Source: a virus. From it: a stretch of DNA of 42,758 nt. Shown in pieces: positions 15,034-26,100 of the stretch. The position numbers and the translations under genes were made by a program. Numbering within the stretch: position 1 is the stretch's first letter; each line of letters opens with the position of its first letter. The stretch lies in IMG/VR virus record IMGVR_UViG_3300032675_000048, positions 1 through 42,758 of that record. One strand, 5' to 3'. The notes below the pieces were generated by a model that was not told the origin of the DNA, ran no database searches, and saw only the letters and a list, made by a program, of their open reading frames with translations.

Positions 15034-18000
15034 ATGGCTGAAGCACTGACTTTGGCAATGGCTATCACCATGAAGGACGATGCCAGCCCTACATTAAGAA
15101 AACTTCAAGAGCAACTTGATCAACTGGCACAAGTTGCAGAGCTTGCGGGTACGTTTTTTGACACACTCGCGGGCGATATTGACAATGCTGCAAAAGCTGC
15201 AATGGAGGGCGAAGCTTCATTTGCCGAGCTAGGGGAAAGTGTCGCTGCCTCTGGCGGTCCAATGATGGCGCTATTCAACACCATTGCTACTGTTGGTGTT
15301 GATGCAATCGATAGTCTTGGCGATGCCATTGAACAAACCGATATCAAAGTCGCTGAGTTTACTGATGCTGTTGGGACTATGGGCAATGTTATCGAAGAGT
15401 CAACAACAATGGCTGCAGATGGCCTGCGCAATGTTGAAGCTGCGTCAACTGATGCCGCTGTAGGATTATCTGAAGTAGGAAGTGCAAGTGAAATTGCTGC
15501 TGCTCGCCTAGATCTTTCAACTTATAGCTCCGCAAAAATTTCTGGAGTACTAGAAAGAATGCGGAAAGCAGCGATTGTTTCTGCGCTTGCCGTCACCGTA
15601 ATCGGATACGAGACTGTCAAGTCTGCTGCAAATTATCAGGCTGGCATCGCCTCCCTTGCAGCCCACTCTCAAATGGGTATGCAAGCAGCCCAATCAATGG
15701 GTGATTCGTTTTTAAATTCAAGCGATAAAGTGATCTTTAGCGCGGATCAGATTGTCAATGCACTTGCACCAGTTGCTGGACAATTGAAATTTAGTTCGGA
15801 CTCCGCTACTGCTAATAGTCAAGCAGTAAGCATCATGAGTGCGTCAATGAACCTGGCAACGGCAAATGGTGGAAGTTTGAAAAACACCACCAAAGATCTT
15901 GCTGACGTCATGATGGTCTTTGGCTTGAACGCATCTCAAGCAAGTGAAGCTACAAACATTATGTTCAATACTTCTCGTGCTCTTGGATTGAGCACAGATC
16001 AATTGAGCACGTCCTTCAGTCGCATGCAGCCATACATTGCTGGCTCAGGAATGCAATTGAAGGACATGGCAACCTTGATGGTCGAACTCGGTCACGTGGT
16101 TGGTACTGGTATGCAAGCAACACGTCTTGCCGGTACCACAATTCAATCGCTTATCAGTCCAAGTAAAACTGCACAACTTGCTCTTGCTCAAATGGGTATT
16201 ACGGTAAAAGACTCAAGCGGCAAGATGCTTCCATTTCAAAATATTATTTCTCAATTTAATAGTGCGATGCTTCGTCTTCCTTCAAGTAATCTTGCTGCAA
16301 GCGCAGCAATAAAGATGTACGCAGATCAGCAGCAACTTGCAACAGACAAAACCGAAACCCAAACAAAGAGTTTGAAAAAGACTGAATCTGCGTTAAGCGC
16401 ACAGATCAGTGGATACAAAGCTCAAGCTGGTGAGCTTTCCAAGAACACATTGTTGCAAGATGTTTTTGGAAACAAAGCAGGTATCTTTGCTCAAATTCTT
16501 TTGAACAACGCTAAGGGTTGGAACGCATCAGCCTCGGCAGTCAATCAATCAAATGTTGTGCAAAAAGCCGCAGAAGAACGAATGAAAACTGTTGGCGGAC
16601 AGTTGTCAATTCTTAAAGCATCGTTTAGCAATTTGTCAGTAACGATTGGTCAATTACTTATTCCCGTGGTAATTACTCTTGCTGGAATTTTTATTCCAGT
16701 TATTAACTTTGTTCGTTACGCAACACAAGAAGTTCCCGCACTGACATGGGCATTTGCTGTATTGGCTGGAGCAATTGCTCTTGTGTACGGTGCGCTAAAG
16801 GCTTACGAGGTTCTTTCGGAAACATTTTCAGCCATTCAAACCGCTCTTAAATTTGCTGTTGGTGCTTTAACAACTGTTTACCAAGCACAAACAAGTTCTA
16901 TTGATGGCTTGATGATTGGTACTCAAGGCGCAGCAGAAGCAGAACAAGCGCTCAATGCAAGCATGGAAGAGGGCACTGTTGCTGCCGGATCCTTTGGAAT
17001 TGCAATGGACACTATTCCATTCATGGCTCTTGCAACCGGGATTGGCGTTGCGGTCTCCGCACTGGCAGGTCTTGCGATTGGGTTCTTTAATAGTTCTAAT
17101 GACGGCGAAAGTCTCGCACAATCTTTCCGTGACGTGCAATCCGCTGCACAGGGTGCTGAATCGGCTTTGCTTTCATTTGGTGATGCTGCGGTAACTTCTG
17201 ATCAAGCACGAGCAAGTCTACAAAGCGCAAATCAACAAGAAGCAGCAGCGTTGTCAGCGTACAACCAAGCAGTAAGAAATAGCGGTCAAAACTCCTCCGC
17301 AGCAAAAAATGCTTTGGATGCGCTTAATCAAGCCAAGCTTCAACAACGTCAAGCATCGTTAGGTGTTGCTCAATCAATCGTTAACGAAAATCAAAATATT
17401 TCTCAACTTTCAAAAAGCACTGAGGATCTTTACAAAAAACAGCAAAACAGTATTTCTGTAGCAAAATCTTCTCTTCTCAGTGATCAAATACTGCAAAAAA
17501 GTAAACAACAACTTGCAACAGATCAAAACAATCTGAATAAAGCCCTATCAAGTCCAGCGATTGTAGACTGGTTTAACTCGTTGAAGGCAACAACCGATGC
17601 GCTTAAGGGCGACGGAAACCCACAGCATCAAGCGTTGTATGACCTCTTGCACAAGATTGAACAACAAAAACCAGGCGATGCGCTGAAGACAATGAACAGT
17701 GCGCTTCCTGGTGTCCAAACGGTAAGCGATGCAATTACCGCACTTCAAAATCAATTGAATGCTCTTGGACAAACAACTGTTAGTCCTTCAGTAAATTTCA
17801 ACATTGGTTCTTCTCTTTCTTCATTGATAAGCAGTTTGCCATCTTCTGGTTCAAAACCAATAAAAAAACTTCCTCCAGGACATGCTGCCGGTGGATTAAT
17901 TACAAGTCCAGAGATTGCGCTTATTGGTGAAGCCGGACCAGAGGTAATCATTCCTTTGAGTAACTTGCCAGGAGGAACTGGACTGGTTACTGGCAACACA

Positions 18001-18189
18001 ACAGTGTCTCCGATTAGAACTGGATCGCCAATTGCAGGTGGTTCGGCCCGAGGAGGACAAGTGATCAACGTCACGGTCAACATGCAGGGTGCGATGTACG
18101 GCAACATCAATCAATTTGCCAATGACTTGGGTCGTGTGCTCGCCACAAAGATCATGCCCAACTCTGGAACTCCGCTCATCACAACATGA
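15034..18189 (+). CDS. Tail tape measure protein
   Basis: A 1051-residue protein that sets tail length and lies within the tube. The N-terminus is helical (ASPTLRKLQEQLDQLAQVAEL). The region around residues 200-470 matches phage tape-measure family patterns (NYQAGIASLAAHSQMG, VFGLNASQASEATNIMFNTS). Hydrophobic segments occur near residues 540-600 and 655-685. The C-terminus has AAGGLITSPEIALIGEAGPE, the hallmark of many tape measures. At about 1.5 angstrom per residue this would give a tail near 150-160 nm (rule of thumb). ATG 15034 follows GGTGG; the stop overlaps the next ATG. Confidence 0.95.
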   Translation: MAEALTLAMAITMKDDASPTLRKLQEQLDQLAQVAELAGTFFDTLAGDIDNAAKAAMEGEASFAELGESVAASGGPMMALFNTIATVGVDAIDSLGDAIEQTDIKVAEFTDAVGTMGNVIEESTTMAADGLRNVEAASTDAAVGLSEVGSASEIAAARLDLSTYSSAKISGVLERMRKAAIVSALAVTVIGYETVKSAANYQAGIASLAAHSQMGMQAAQSMGDSFLNSSDKVIFSADQIVNALAPVAGQLKFSSDSATANSQAVSIMSASMNLATANGGSLKNTTKDLADVMMVFGLNASQASEATNIMFNTSRALGLSTDQLSTSFSRMQPYIAGSGMQLKDMATLMVELGHVVGTGMQATRLAGTTIQSLISPSKTAQLALAQMGITVKDSSGKMLPFQNIISQFNSAMLRLPSSNLAASAAIKMYADQQQLATDKTETQTKSLKKTESALSAQISGYKAQAGELSKNTLLQDVFGNKAGIFAQILLNNAKGWNASASAVNQSNVVQKAAEERMKTVGGQLSILKASFSNLSVTIGQLLIPVVITLAGIFIPVINFVRYATQEVPALTWAFAVLAGAIALVYGALKAYEVLSETFSAIQTALKFAVGALTTVYQAQTSSIDGLMIGTQGAAEAEQALNASMEEGTVAAGSFGIAMDTIPFMALATGIGVAVSALAGLAIGFFNSSNDGESLAQSFRDVQSAAQGAESALLSFGDAAVTSDQARASLQSANQQEAAALSAYNQAVRNSGQNSSAAKNALDALNQAKLQQRQASLGVAQSIVNENQNISQLSKSTEDLYKKQQNSISVAKSSLLSDQILQKSKQQLATDQNNLNKALSSPAIVDWFNSLKATTDALKGDGNPQHQALYDLLHKIEQQKPGDALKTMNSALPGVQTVSDAITALQNQLNALGQTTVSPSVNFNIGSSLSSLISSLPSSGSKPIKKLPPGHAAGGLITSPEIALIGEAGPEVIIPLSNLPGGTGLVTGNTTVSPIRTGSPIAGGSARGGQVINVTVNMQGAMYGNINQFANDLGRVLATKIMPNSGTPLITT

Positions 18190-20042
18190 GTGACAGCATT
18201 GCAGTCCCCAATATCTCTTGCTACATAACCCCGCCAGCACTGGGAGTAAACTTCAAGGGAAATATTAAGGACTACTCAAATCTTATTACGGGCATTTCCT
18301 CCACGGCGGGAATTATTGTAGGGATGCTTGTCACTGGTGACGGTATTCAATCCGGCACAACCGTCACTGCAATCAAACCCAACGTCAACAGCACTCCCAA
18401 GCACGGTAAACCCGTGCATACTCCAGGAGTTGTGACGCTTTCAAAAACAATCATTGGCGAGCCAGTCAATGGAGAGCGTGCAGTTCCCTTTGTTGCCAAA
18501 CAAGTAGAACGTACAAAAGACTACGCATCGTTCATGTCGTGGAGTGGAGCATCCAATAGCTCAACAATTAGCCAGAACTTTGGACGACAAGGCGATACCG
18601 CAACTATTGTTTTGGTCGATGACTACTCTGCCAGTGTCAGTTCATTCCCAAATGTTGTCGGATCTGGTACTCGCAATCCGCACTTCTACATCCCGCCTTT
18701 TTCGGAAATTCTTGTTATAGACAACAACGTACACGCTGCATCAACAGCGCCGACAAAAAGCATGGCCGAAGGCGTGTTGTTTGCGGGACTCATCACAAAT
18801 CCAAAGTTTCAGTGGCGTGCTCCTGGACTTGTCGAGTGGGTGCTCGAATGCGTGGACTACACCTACCTCGCTGACAATGCTTCTGAATCAGGGCTATACG
18901 TTGGGCAGCACATCAGCGACATCATCATTGATCTAACGCAGAACGCAGAGTGTGGGATCAGCGCACAACCTGCGCCCAAGTATTCCAGTGGCCGTGTGTA
19001 CAAAGCCCCGATTACGCATTACCAAAACCTTGGGTACGACAAACTGACCAATCACTGGGACGCACTTGCAAAAGCTGCGTCAGGCAACGATGTGTGGGGA
19101 TGGTACGTCGATTATCAAAAGCGACTTTGGTTCTATGGATCTCAAGCCCAAGGCCCGCTTTTCAAATCGTACGTTACGGTCACCGACACGATCACTGCGC
19201 CAGTACCCAGCATGTGGGAGTGTCACGTCGACACATCTCAGCAGATGTACTACGAGTACGACACGTCAACCTTTTACACACGGTGTGTTGTTGAGGGTGC
19301 AAGCACAACGCACAGTTACACCCTTCCTACAGCAAAGAAATCCAAATCTCCCGCAACTCAAACGTGGACTGCAAACGGTCAAGAAACTTCATGGGTTCTT
19401 TCCAAAACCCCAGACGTTACTACCGCAAACATTGTTGCTTCAGAACAATCAACCAAAAAAGAAGAGTCAAATTTTTATCTGACAATTGGTGGCAAGGCAT
19501 ATCGCGTAGAAGTTTGGGATGCATCTCGTACTTCCACCTCTCCGTTTTATTTGCAAGAGAACGTAACGGGTGCAGGGATTCCTGTATGGGCATTGCATTC
19601 AAACCCTGCTCATGGTGGATTTTCTCCTGCCCGAGGCGTAGTGATTAACTTGTGGTACAAGTACATCAGTACTGTTCATGCGGCATCAAACAACGTTTCG
19701 CAGCAACGCAAACTTGCATCGCTTCCAAACGGTGGAAAATTTACCACCGTTGTAAAAGATCAAACACTGACAACGGTTAAACAAGCGAATCTTCGCGCTG
19801 CTTCGGTACTCAAAGAGTATTCAGAACCTCAAGAACGAATTACGTTTTACACAGACCCTTCTTGGATTGGCGTCTTTCGAGTAGGTCAGACGTTTGTTGG
19901 AAACTTCTCCACCATTCCTAACTCTGACAATGGTTACCAACTTGGTATCTACAACACGACTTTCTTCATTATCCAACAACAGATAACATTTAAAGACGGC
20001 GGGTACAGATCCTGCCAAGTCACAGCGATTAGGCATACATAA
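18186..20042 (+). CDS. Distal tail / baseplate hub-like protein
   Basis: A 618-residue protein right after the tape measure. Residues ~23-105 hold a diverged copy of the recurring beta module (ISSTAGIIVGMLVTGDGI...VTLSK). The central region resembles hub proteins: VLECVDYTYLADNASESGLY, HISDIIIDLTQNAECGI, and DVWGWYVDYQKRLWFYGS, the last echoing the conserved 'WYVDPxKRLHF' strand of siphovirus Dit/Tal-like proteins. The C-terminus returns to a beta-rich fold (FRVGQTFVGNF). It probably forms the tail tip to which fibres attach. The start ATG overlaps the tape measure stop by 4 nt. Confidence 0.75.
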   Translation: MSDSIAVPNISCYITPPALGVNFKGNIKDYSNLITGISSTAGIIVGMLVTGDGIQSGTTVTAIKPNVNSTPKHGKPVHTPGVVTLSKTIIGEPVNGERAVPFVAKQVERTKDYASFMSWSGASNSSTISQNFGRQGDTATIVLVDDYSASVSSFPNVVGSGTRNPHFYIPPFSEILVIDNNVHAASTAPTKSMAEGVLFAGLITNPKFQWRAPGLVEWVLECVDYTYLADNASESGLYVGQHISDIIIDLTQNAECGISAQPAPKYSSGRVYKAPITHYQNLGYDKLTNHWDALAKAASGNDVWGWYVDYQKRLWFYGSQAQGPLFKSYVTVTDTITAPVPSMWECHVDTSQQMYYEYDTSTFYTRCVVEGASTTHSYTLPTAKKSKSPATQTWTANGQETSWVLSKTPDVTTANIVASEQSTKKEESNFYLTIGGKAYRVEVWDASRTSTSPFYLQENVTGAGIPVWALHSNPAHGGFSPARGVVINLWYKYISTVHAASNNVSQQRKLASLPNGGKFTTVVKDQTLTTVKQANLRAASVLKEYSEPQERITFYTDPSWIGVFRVGQTFVGNFSTIPNSDNGYQLGIYNTTFFIIQQQITFKDGGYRSCQVTAIRHT

Positions 20043-20296
20043 TGAGTACCAATCTCGGGTTTGGATCAGGTGGTGGTGGTGGACGACCGTTCACGATCCA
20101 GGATTTGTTTGCCGCAGTGTCTCCGACAAAGACATCAAACGGAACGCAAACTGGTAATCATGAAGTCATTAATACTCGCGAGTACGTTGCGCTCAATGAC
20201 ATCGTGACGTATGCGAGATACGGTTCATATGGCACAGTAGAAGGACCGAATCAGGTCTATAATGTGGCAATCTGGCAGACGGGAATATGGGGCTAA
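20042..20296 (+). CDS. Small Gly-rich tail-tip protein
   Basis: An 84-residue protein with a Gly-rich N-terminus (FGSGGGGGRPF) and a C-terminal half containing NTREYVALNDIVTYARYGSYG. It starts on the hub stop codon (TAATG overlap) and overlaps the next gene by 10 nt. Probably a small minor tail component; no family recognised. Confidence 0.7.
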   Translation: MSTNLGFGSGGGGGRPFTIQDLFAAVSPTKTSNGTQTGNHEVINTREYVALNDIVTYARYGSYGTVEGPNQVYNVAIWQTGIWG

Positions 20297-21822
20297 CACC
20301 AATCAACGGTCGTATTACGCTTCGCACTGAACGCGACGGCGTATGCACAGGTGAGCAGACTTCTCAGAACATCATGTGCAATGGTGGCCTTGGTGAGCTT
20401 GCGTCTGCATTGGCATGGTCTGCTGCTCAAGATCAGGGATCTTTGATCGGTGCCGTCGCAAATTACATGACTCCATTTTATGGGGCTGTTGGTTCGGGAG
20501 CATATCCTCCCTTTAGCATCAATGGCGCGATCAACAGCGGATCAACTCAGGTCACTCAAGTCTCGCCTAACCAGGTGACGTTTACTGGAAATGTCACTTC
20601 TGGTTCAAACTCTGTAACGAGTGTGTCATCAACAACGGGAATCTTTGTTGGCATGACATTGTCTGACGTACTGGGATACATCCCTCCTGGCGCACAAGTC
20701 ACAGCAATTGTTGGTAGCACCTTGACGTTAAGCGCAAACGCAACAAATAGCGCAACAACGGAAACCATCAACGGTTACTATCCGCTTTCTCCTGGAATGA
20801 TCATTGAGGCAACCTCTGGCATTCCGTTGTACACAACAATTTCAAGCTACAGCCCATCAACAAACACCGTCACGATGTCAAAGGCCGCAACCGGCGACAC
20901 AATGAATAACGCTGTGGCATTGGATATTGTGACGACTGGTACGACATCGGTAACAAGCAGCAGCTCAACAGCTATTACTACGATTGCTGGCGAGATGTTG
21001 ATTGTAATCGTTGGATCTTACAACGGAGGTACAGCAAATCTTTCCATCTCAGATACGCTTGGCGGTCTGACATGGACAAAGATTCAAGGCAGCAACGGCA
21101 CATCATTTGCTGCGCCTGCAATCTTCTGGGCAATCGCAAGCACAGCAACGTCTGGAAAAGTCACGGTCACGGACACTGGAACAAGCACGCTTGTCATGCA
21201 GCCGTGGCAAGTCAGCAATCAGGGTTCGTCTCCAATTGTTCAGACCATCAACGCCACGAGTTACGCAGCAAGTTTTACCAATCCACCAAATGCAAACTCG
21301 TTGGTAATTACTGTTTTTGAAGAAGCAAACGCAAGCACGCCAACAATCACGCAGCCTAATGGATTTACCAGCATGATGGCGACAAGCTCTGGTCCCGTGT
21401 ATTTGCAAGCTGCTCAGATGAACGGTCTCGCATATCAGAACATTATGTGGGCAGAGTCGGGTGTTACTGCGGCTCCTGCACTTCTTGCAATTGAGATCCA
21501 ACCTGGACCGAATACAGCAATGAATGTAGGAACCTCTGCAACCGACCTTACGCTCTACAACGAACTTGGACGAGCGCAGGTCTCTGCTGTGACCTCGTCG
21601 CCTCCTGGATCATCTGGTACAGCAAACACCTTCTATCAATTCCAGTTCGAGGCACAGACAGCTACGTTTACATTGACTGAGGCTGGTGTCTTTGCAAACG
21701 CAAGCAGCACAGTTGGAACCGGAAGTTTGCTTGATCATGCGTTGTTTATTCCTCAGTTCACTTGGACAGCGGGCGACACGTTGACAATGACAGCAGAGTT
21801 TACATGGAGTAACCCAACATGA
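20287..21822 (+). CDS. Minor tail / adhesion protein
   Basis: A 511-residue beta-rich protein. Residues ~95-215 contain two copies of the recurring module (GSNSVTSVSSTTGIFVGMTL and PLSPGMIIEATSGIP...VTMSKAATG). Residues ~225-405 form a jelly-roll-like domain (GEMLIVIVGSYN, TWTKIQGSNGTS, FWAIASTATSGKVTVT) also seen at the N-terminus of the 1026-residue fibre downstream. The C-terminus carries a TLTEAGVFANAS domain whose pattern recurs in the leftward gene 35412-36116. Likely a receptor-facing tail-tip protein. It ends in an ATGA overlap. Confidence 0.75.
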   Translation: MGLTPINGRITLRTERDGVCTGEQTSQNIMCNGGLGELASALAWSAAQDQGSLIGAVANYMTPFYGAVGSGAYPPFSINGAINSGSTQVTQVSPNQVTFTGNVTSGSNSVTSVSSTTGIFVGMTLSDVLGYIPPGAQVTAIVGSTLTLSANATNSATTETINGYYPLSPGMIIEATSGIPLYTTISSYSPSTNTVTMSKAATGDTMNNAVALDIVTTGTTSVTSSSSTAITTIAGEMLIVIVGSYNGGTANLSISDTLGGLTWTKIQGSNGTSFAAPAIFWAIASTATSGKVTVTDTGTSTLVMQPWQVSNQGSSPIVQTINATSYAASFTNPPNANSLVITVFEEANASTPTITQPNGFTSMMATSSGPVYLQAAQMNGLAYQNIMWAESGVTAAPALLAIEIQPGPNTAMNVGTSATDLTLYNELGRAQVSAVTSSPPGSSGTANTFYQFQFEAQTATFTLTEAGVFANASSTVGTGSLLDHALFIPQFTWTAGDTLTMTAEFTWSNPT

Positions 21823-23165
21823 CCTGGCAAGCTCCCACTCAAGGCCAAGCAACTCTTGTTGGTCACGCAAACCAATTCCTGGTTGGACACCCATCAACCG
21901 TGTACTACTCCGGTAGTACCATCGGTAGTAACCCAACTTTTGCTGCGGGCACTGCAGACACGCTTGGTTCTAATGCGCTGGCGTTTACGTTTACCCTTGC
22001 GTCGTCCACAACCATTAACGCTGTGTACTTGTCGCTCGGCGCAATTGGGGCGGGTGCTGACGTACTCGTATCAATTCAATCGAGCACGGGTAGCACTCCA
22101 CAGCCAGCAGGAACGTCGGGAACAATTTACGCATCTGCGGTCATACCTGCCGAATGGATGCCATCTGGTATTCAAACAACGATCAACAACTTTCACGTTC
22201 CACTTGCGTGCACTTTGGCAGCAGGACAGTACTGGGTTGTTGTGCAGCCGGGGTCAACGATCTACAACTCGACACCGGGTTCGTTGTTTACGGCGACCAA
22301 TAACTACATCCAGGCTGCTACCGGATACAACGACGTGTACCTGTCGAGGTCAACAGCTACGTCTGGTGCATCAACGTATTCGTCATCGTCTGGAACTTGG
22401 GCAGTACAGACGTATGGGTATGCCATCTACTTGCAAGGTGGAACAACTGGAAACCTACTTGGATTTGCAGACGACCCATATCCTGTAAGCACAGCGTTAT
22501 CGGTTCCTTCAAAACTCACTGCATATCATTACAGCGTTTCTGCACAAATTAACACCGCATATGAATGGGCAACTCGTTCGTATGGATTGGTCAACAACAT
22601 GTTGTGCCGTGATGATTCTAGTTTTGAAGTTGGAATTGGAACTTGGGTTGCTGGATCTAACACAACAGTGGCTCAGTCAACCACTCGCGCTCTTGATGGC
22701 ACACACTCACTTGCATTAACGGCGACAGCCGCAGGATCAATGGCCGCATCAACTGGAGTCGGAACGTATCCTGCTAGCTACTACCCTGTTGTTGCGGGTC
22801 AAACGTATACCGCATCTGCGTATTTTTATCCTGGCTCAACAGCGCGTAATGTCAGTGTGTATATCCAGTGGTATACGTCAAGCTCTTCTTCTACCACTAC
22901 TACTGGAACAAGTGTTTCTGAAGTTCTTAACACTTGGACTCAAGTAACGTCGGTCCTTGCTGGCGTTAGTGCAGTTGCACCAGCGGGCGCACTTTACGCA
23001 CGTGTTGGAGTAAACATCTCATCTGCCGGTGCTGGTGAAATTCACTACATTGATCAAGTAAATTTGAACATCGGATCGTCTGCTATCTGGTCATATCCTG
23101 GTGTTGGCATTGCTTCTAAAAGAACACTTAGTTACGTATCTCTTAACTTAATAAGCGTGACTTAA
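21819..23165 (+). CDS. Minor tail protein with CBM-like domain
   Basis: A 448-residue protein. Residues ~40-205 form a beta sandwich (FTFTLASSTTINAVYLSLGA, YWVVVQPGSTIYNS). Residues ~265-435 look like a carbohydrate-binding module of the CBM4/9 type: DDSSFEVGIGTWVAG, AVxxSTTRALDGTHSLALTA-like strand order, YTASAYFYPGSTARNVSVYI, NTWTQVTSVL and EIHYIDQVNL. This suggests binding to cell-wall or envelope glycans. It is coupled to both neighbours (ATGA upstream, TAA immediately followed by ATG downstream). CBM assignment is from pattern; ligand unknown. Confidence 0.75.
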   Translation: MTWQAPTQGQATLVGHANQFLVGHPSTVYYSGSTIGSNPTFAAGTADTLGSNALAFTFTLASSTTINAVYLSLGAIGAGADVLVSIQSSTGSTPQPAGTSGTIYASAVIPAEWMPSGIQTTINNFHVPLACTLAAGQYWVVVQPGSTIYNSTPGSLFTATNNYIQAATGYNDVYLSRSTATSGASTYSSSSGTWAVQTYGYAIYLQGGTTGNLLGFADDPYPVSTALSVPSKLTAYHYSVSAQINTAYEWATRSYGLVNNMLCRDDSSFEVGIGTWVAGSNTTVAQSTTRALDGTHSLALTATAAGSMAASTGVGTYPASYYPVVAGQTYTASAYFYPGSTARNVSVYIQWYTSSSSSTTTTGTSVSEVLNTWTQVTSVLAGVSAVAPAGALYARVGVNISSAGAGEIHYIDQVNLNIGSSAIWSYPGVGIASKRTLSYVSLNLISVT

Positions 23166-26100
23166 ATGTCTGTAAGTATTGTTCAAACAGCAAACTCTGG
23201 ATTAATTTCCGGAACAACAAATTCAACTACCGTTACATTAACTTCGCCCCCAACTCCTGGCAATACTTTGATTGCTATTGGCGGTGGAGTTCTCAGCGTT
23301 CCATCACAAGGTTTTATTAACATATCTGGTTATGCATCTATAAACTCTGGCATTGTTTTTCAAAACTGGGAATACAATTCATCTAACGTAAACCCGGTTC
23401 AACTCAGTGTTACATATCGTTATTTACAGCCCGGTGATCAATCATCTTGGACAATCAATTTAGATCCACAAGGATCAGGAACTGCTACCTACGGATGGGG
23501 CGTTGTCCTTATTGAGGTTTCCGGATATGTGCAAATTAATTACAACTACGCTGCCAATAACGTATCGCCGGGAACAGGTGGACCAGTCACTTTGTACGGT
23601 ACTAACCCTGCAGATTTAATTCTGGGTATGGGTACTCAAATGACCGCGCAAAGTGCAACGCAGGGTTGGAGTCAGGGCGCAGGCTCAACAGTTGGTTTTT
23701 CTTTGTTAGCAAGTCTTGAGAGTGCTTCATACTTTGGTTCGCTTGGGGTATGGTCGCTTTCAAGTCCTGGTGGTTCAGTTACGAGTTACGCAGTGAACAC
23801 TCCGGTAAACGCTGCAAACTATCAATGGATTGGTGGAATTGTTTCAATTACTTCTTCACCAGTTACTGCACACTCATGGGAAGCAGACAGTCAACAAAAA
23901 TCATTAGAAGTAAGTTGCATCAATCAATTTCTTGACTTGCACGAATCGCAAGTCGTGTATCAAGGTTCACTGCTTCAACAAACAAGTACTGGAAATTTTA
24001 ATAACTGGCAACAAGTTGGTGGTTACATGATTGACCAACCATTTGTTGCAAATGATTCAACGCTTGGTTTTGTTCGTGTTCCTATTACAAATCAAAATCT
24101 TCCGGCACCCGAAGTTGATTTCACTGGAGACATCACCGAAGGGTCAAACACAATTGTCAATGTCTCTTCTATTGCAAACCTTTTTGTAGGTATGCCTTTG
24201 TATGCAACTGGAATAGACAGTGACACCACTATTGTTGCTATTAGTTCTGGTGTCGTGACAATGTCTACATACGCATCAGCAACATTGACACAAAACGATT
24301 TTGTTGCAGTTGCTGATGCGATTGGTTACGACCATGCGGTCAACATTTCTGTTGGTATCTATAAAGATAACGCTGGTAAACCGGGAACACTTGTTGCTCA
24401 GTATCTTGTTCCATCGTCAATTATTGAATCAACAGGAAACGCAGACTGGCCTGAGCCTCAAGATGTACTTGGGGGGAAATATGTTGTTGACAGGCTTGCG
24501 TCTTTCCCGCAGTATCAGTCAACGCCTTCTGGAATTAATTTGTTCCAAGCTGGTCAATATGCCGTTTACATTCAAGGTACTTCATCTACTTCTGGTGCTC
24601 CAATATGGACATCTTATTACGATGGATCAGATTTAACTGGTTGGATTTCTAACGGCAATCTACCTCCAAATACAAATGATGGTTATTCAACTGTTGTCTA
24701 TTGTCCAAATGCTCAAGTTTTAATTGCATCTGTTCAAAACAATAATCCTTGGGCTGCGATATTTAATCAACAAACTGGCGTTGTTGGAGCTTGGCAGCAA
24801 TTAAATCCAACTGGTGGTAGTAGTCTTATTTATAATTCAATTCTTGGTGTATTAAGTAACAACGGAATAGATTATTTATTTGTTATTGGTGGAAACGATT
24901 CCAGTAGTCCTTATAATAATGGAATAAATACAACTTATTACACTTCAATAAATAACGACGCAACTGATAACGGATGGAGTCTTGGACCACAATTTCCGGT
25001 TGATACATGGGCAAGTTTTGGAACTAGTAGTTTAAATTATTATCAAAGTCCATATTTTAATATGGAAGATGGAAGTCTTGTTGTTCAAAACGGAAACGTA
25101 TATGTAAATGTTTTTACAATTCCCGGAACAAGTACTCGTTCCGGGATGTGGAAACTTTCAAACCCAACTGGGTCATGGCAATACATTGGAGAATTTCCAC
25201 AGACTGTATACCAAGGTATGTATGCAGCAGGATCTTTACTTACCGATCTTGGTAGCTACACAAGCTATCCATTGGTTGCGTATACATCTTCACAAACAGG
25301 AATTGCTAACTGGGGAATGCAATCTTTAGGTGGCAACGTGTCTCAAGGACGTTGCGTGTTTGAAAACTCTGATGGTTCATATACTGCATTTTGGTCTCAA
25401 CAATATGGTGGAACCAGCTACAAACAAGAAATCTTTCCATGCAATTGGGTAAGCGTACCGATTGGTCTTAACAATTTAACTTCCGGATCAACGTACCACT
25501 TGGTACTTAGCGGTTCGACACCAAACAATTTTTCAAATGCAAACATTCCAATGATGAATCCTGTTGCTGGTTACAGTCAAACTTCCGCACAGATTTCTTC
25601 AAACGGTGGCACAACTTGGACAAGCCTTAACGCTTCGGTTCCATGCCTTTTGTACGCTTCGTACAAACCAGGGACTCCAGGCAATGAGGGGATGTTTGGT
25701 TTTATTGATGATCAAGGTGCTCGTATTTCAACGTATTATTTTGGAAGTCCCTCATCTGATCTTATTAATGCGTCTCAGTGGACGGTAACGAATTTTCCCG
25801 CAACACTGACTGGATACACGTTTACGGGAAATACAACGTCGGGGTCAAACACCATTACCGCAATTGCTTCAACCACAGGCATTGTGGCTGGCATGGTTGT
25901 AAGCGGAACTGGTATTCCAGTAAATACAACCGTTGTGTCAACGACCTCAACAACAATTATAATGAGCAAAAACGCTCAACTAAGCACAAACGGTTTAACT
26001 TTTAGCGCAGGTTCAACAATCGTAACTATTAATGGACCTCTTGATTTGTCGCCAGGTATGCCTGTTTCCGGAATGGGAATACCAAACAACACCAGTATTG

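Noticed and set aside
21856-22488. 210-residue rightward frame inside the CBM-like tail gene
   Set aside because: Shadow frame rich in Arg/Leu/Gln/Cys, fully within a better-supported virion gene.
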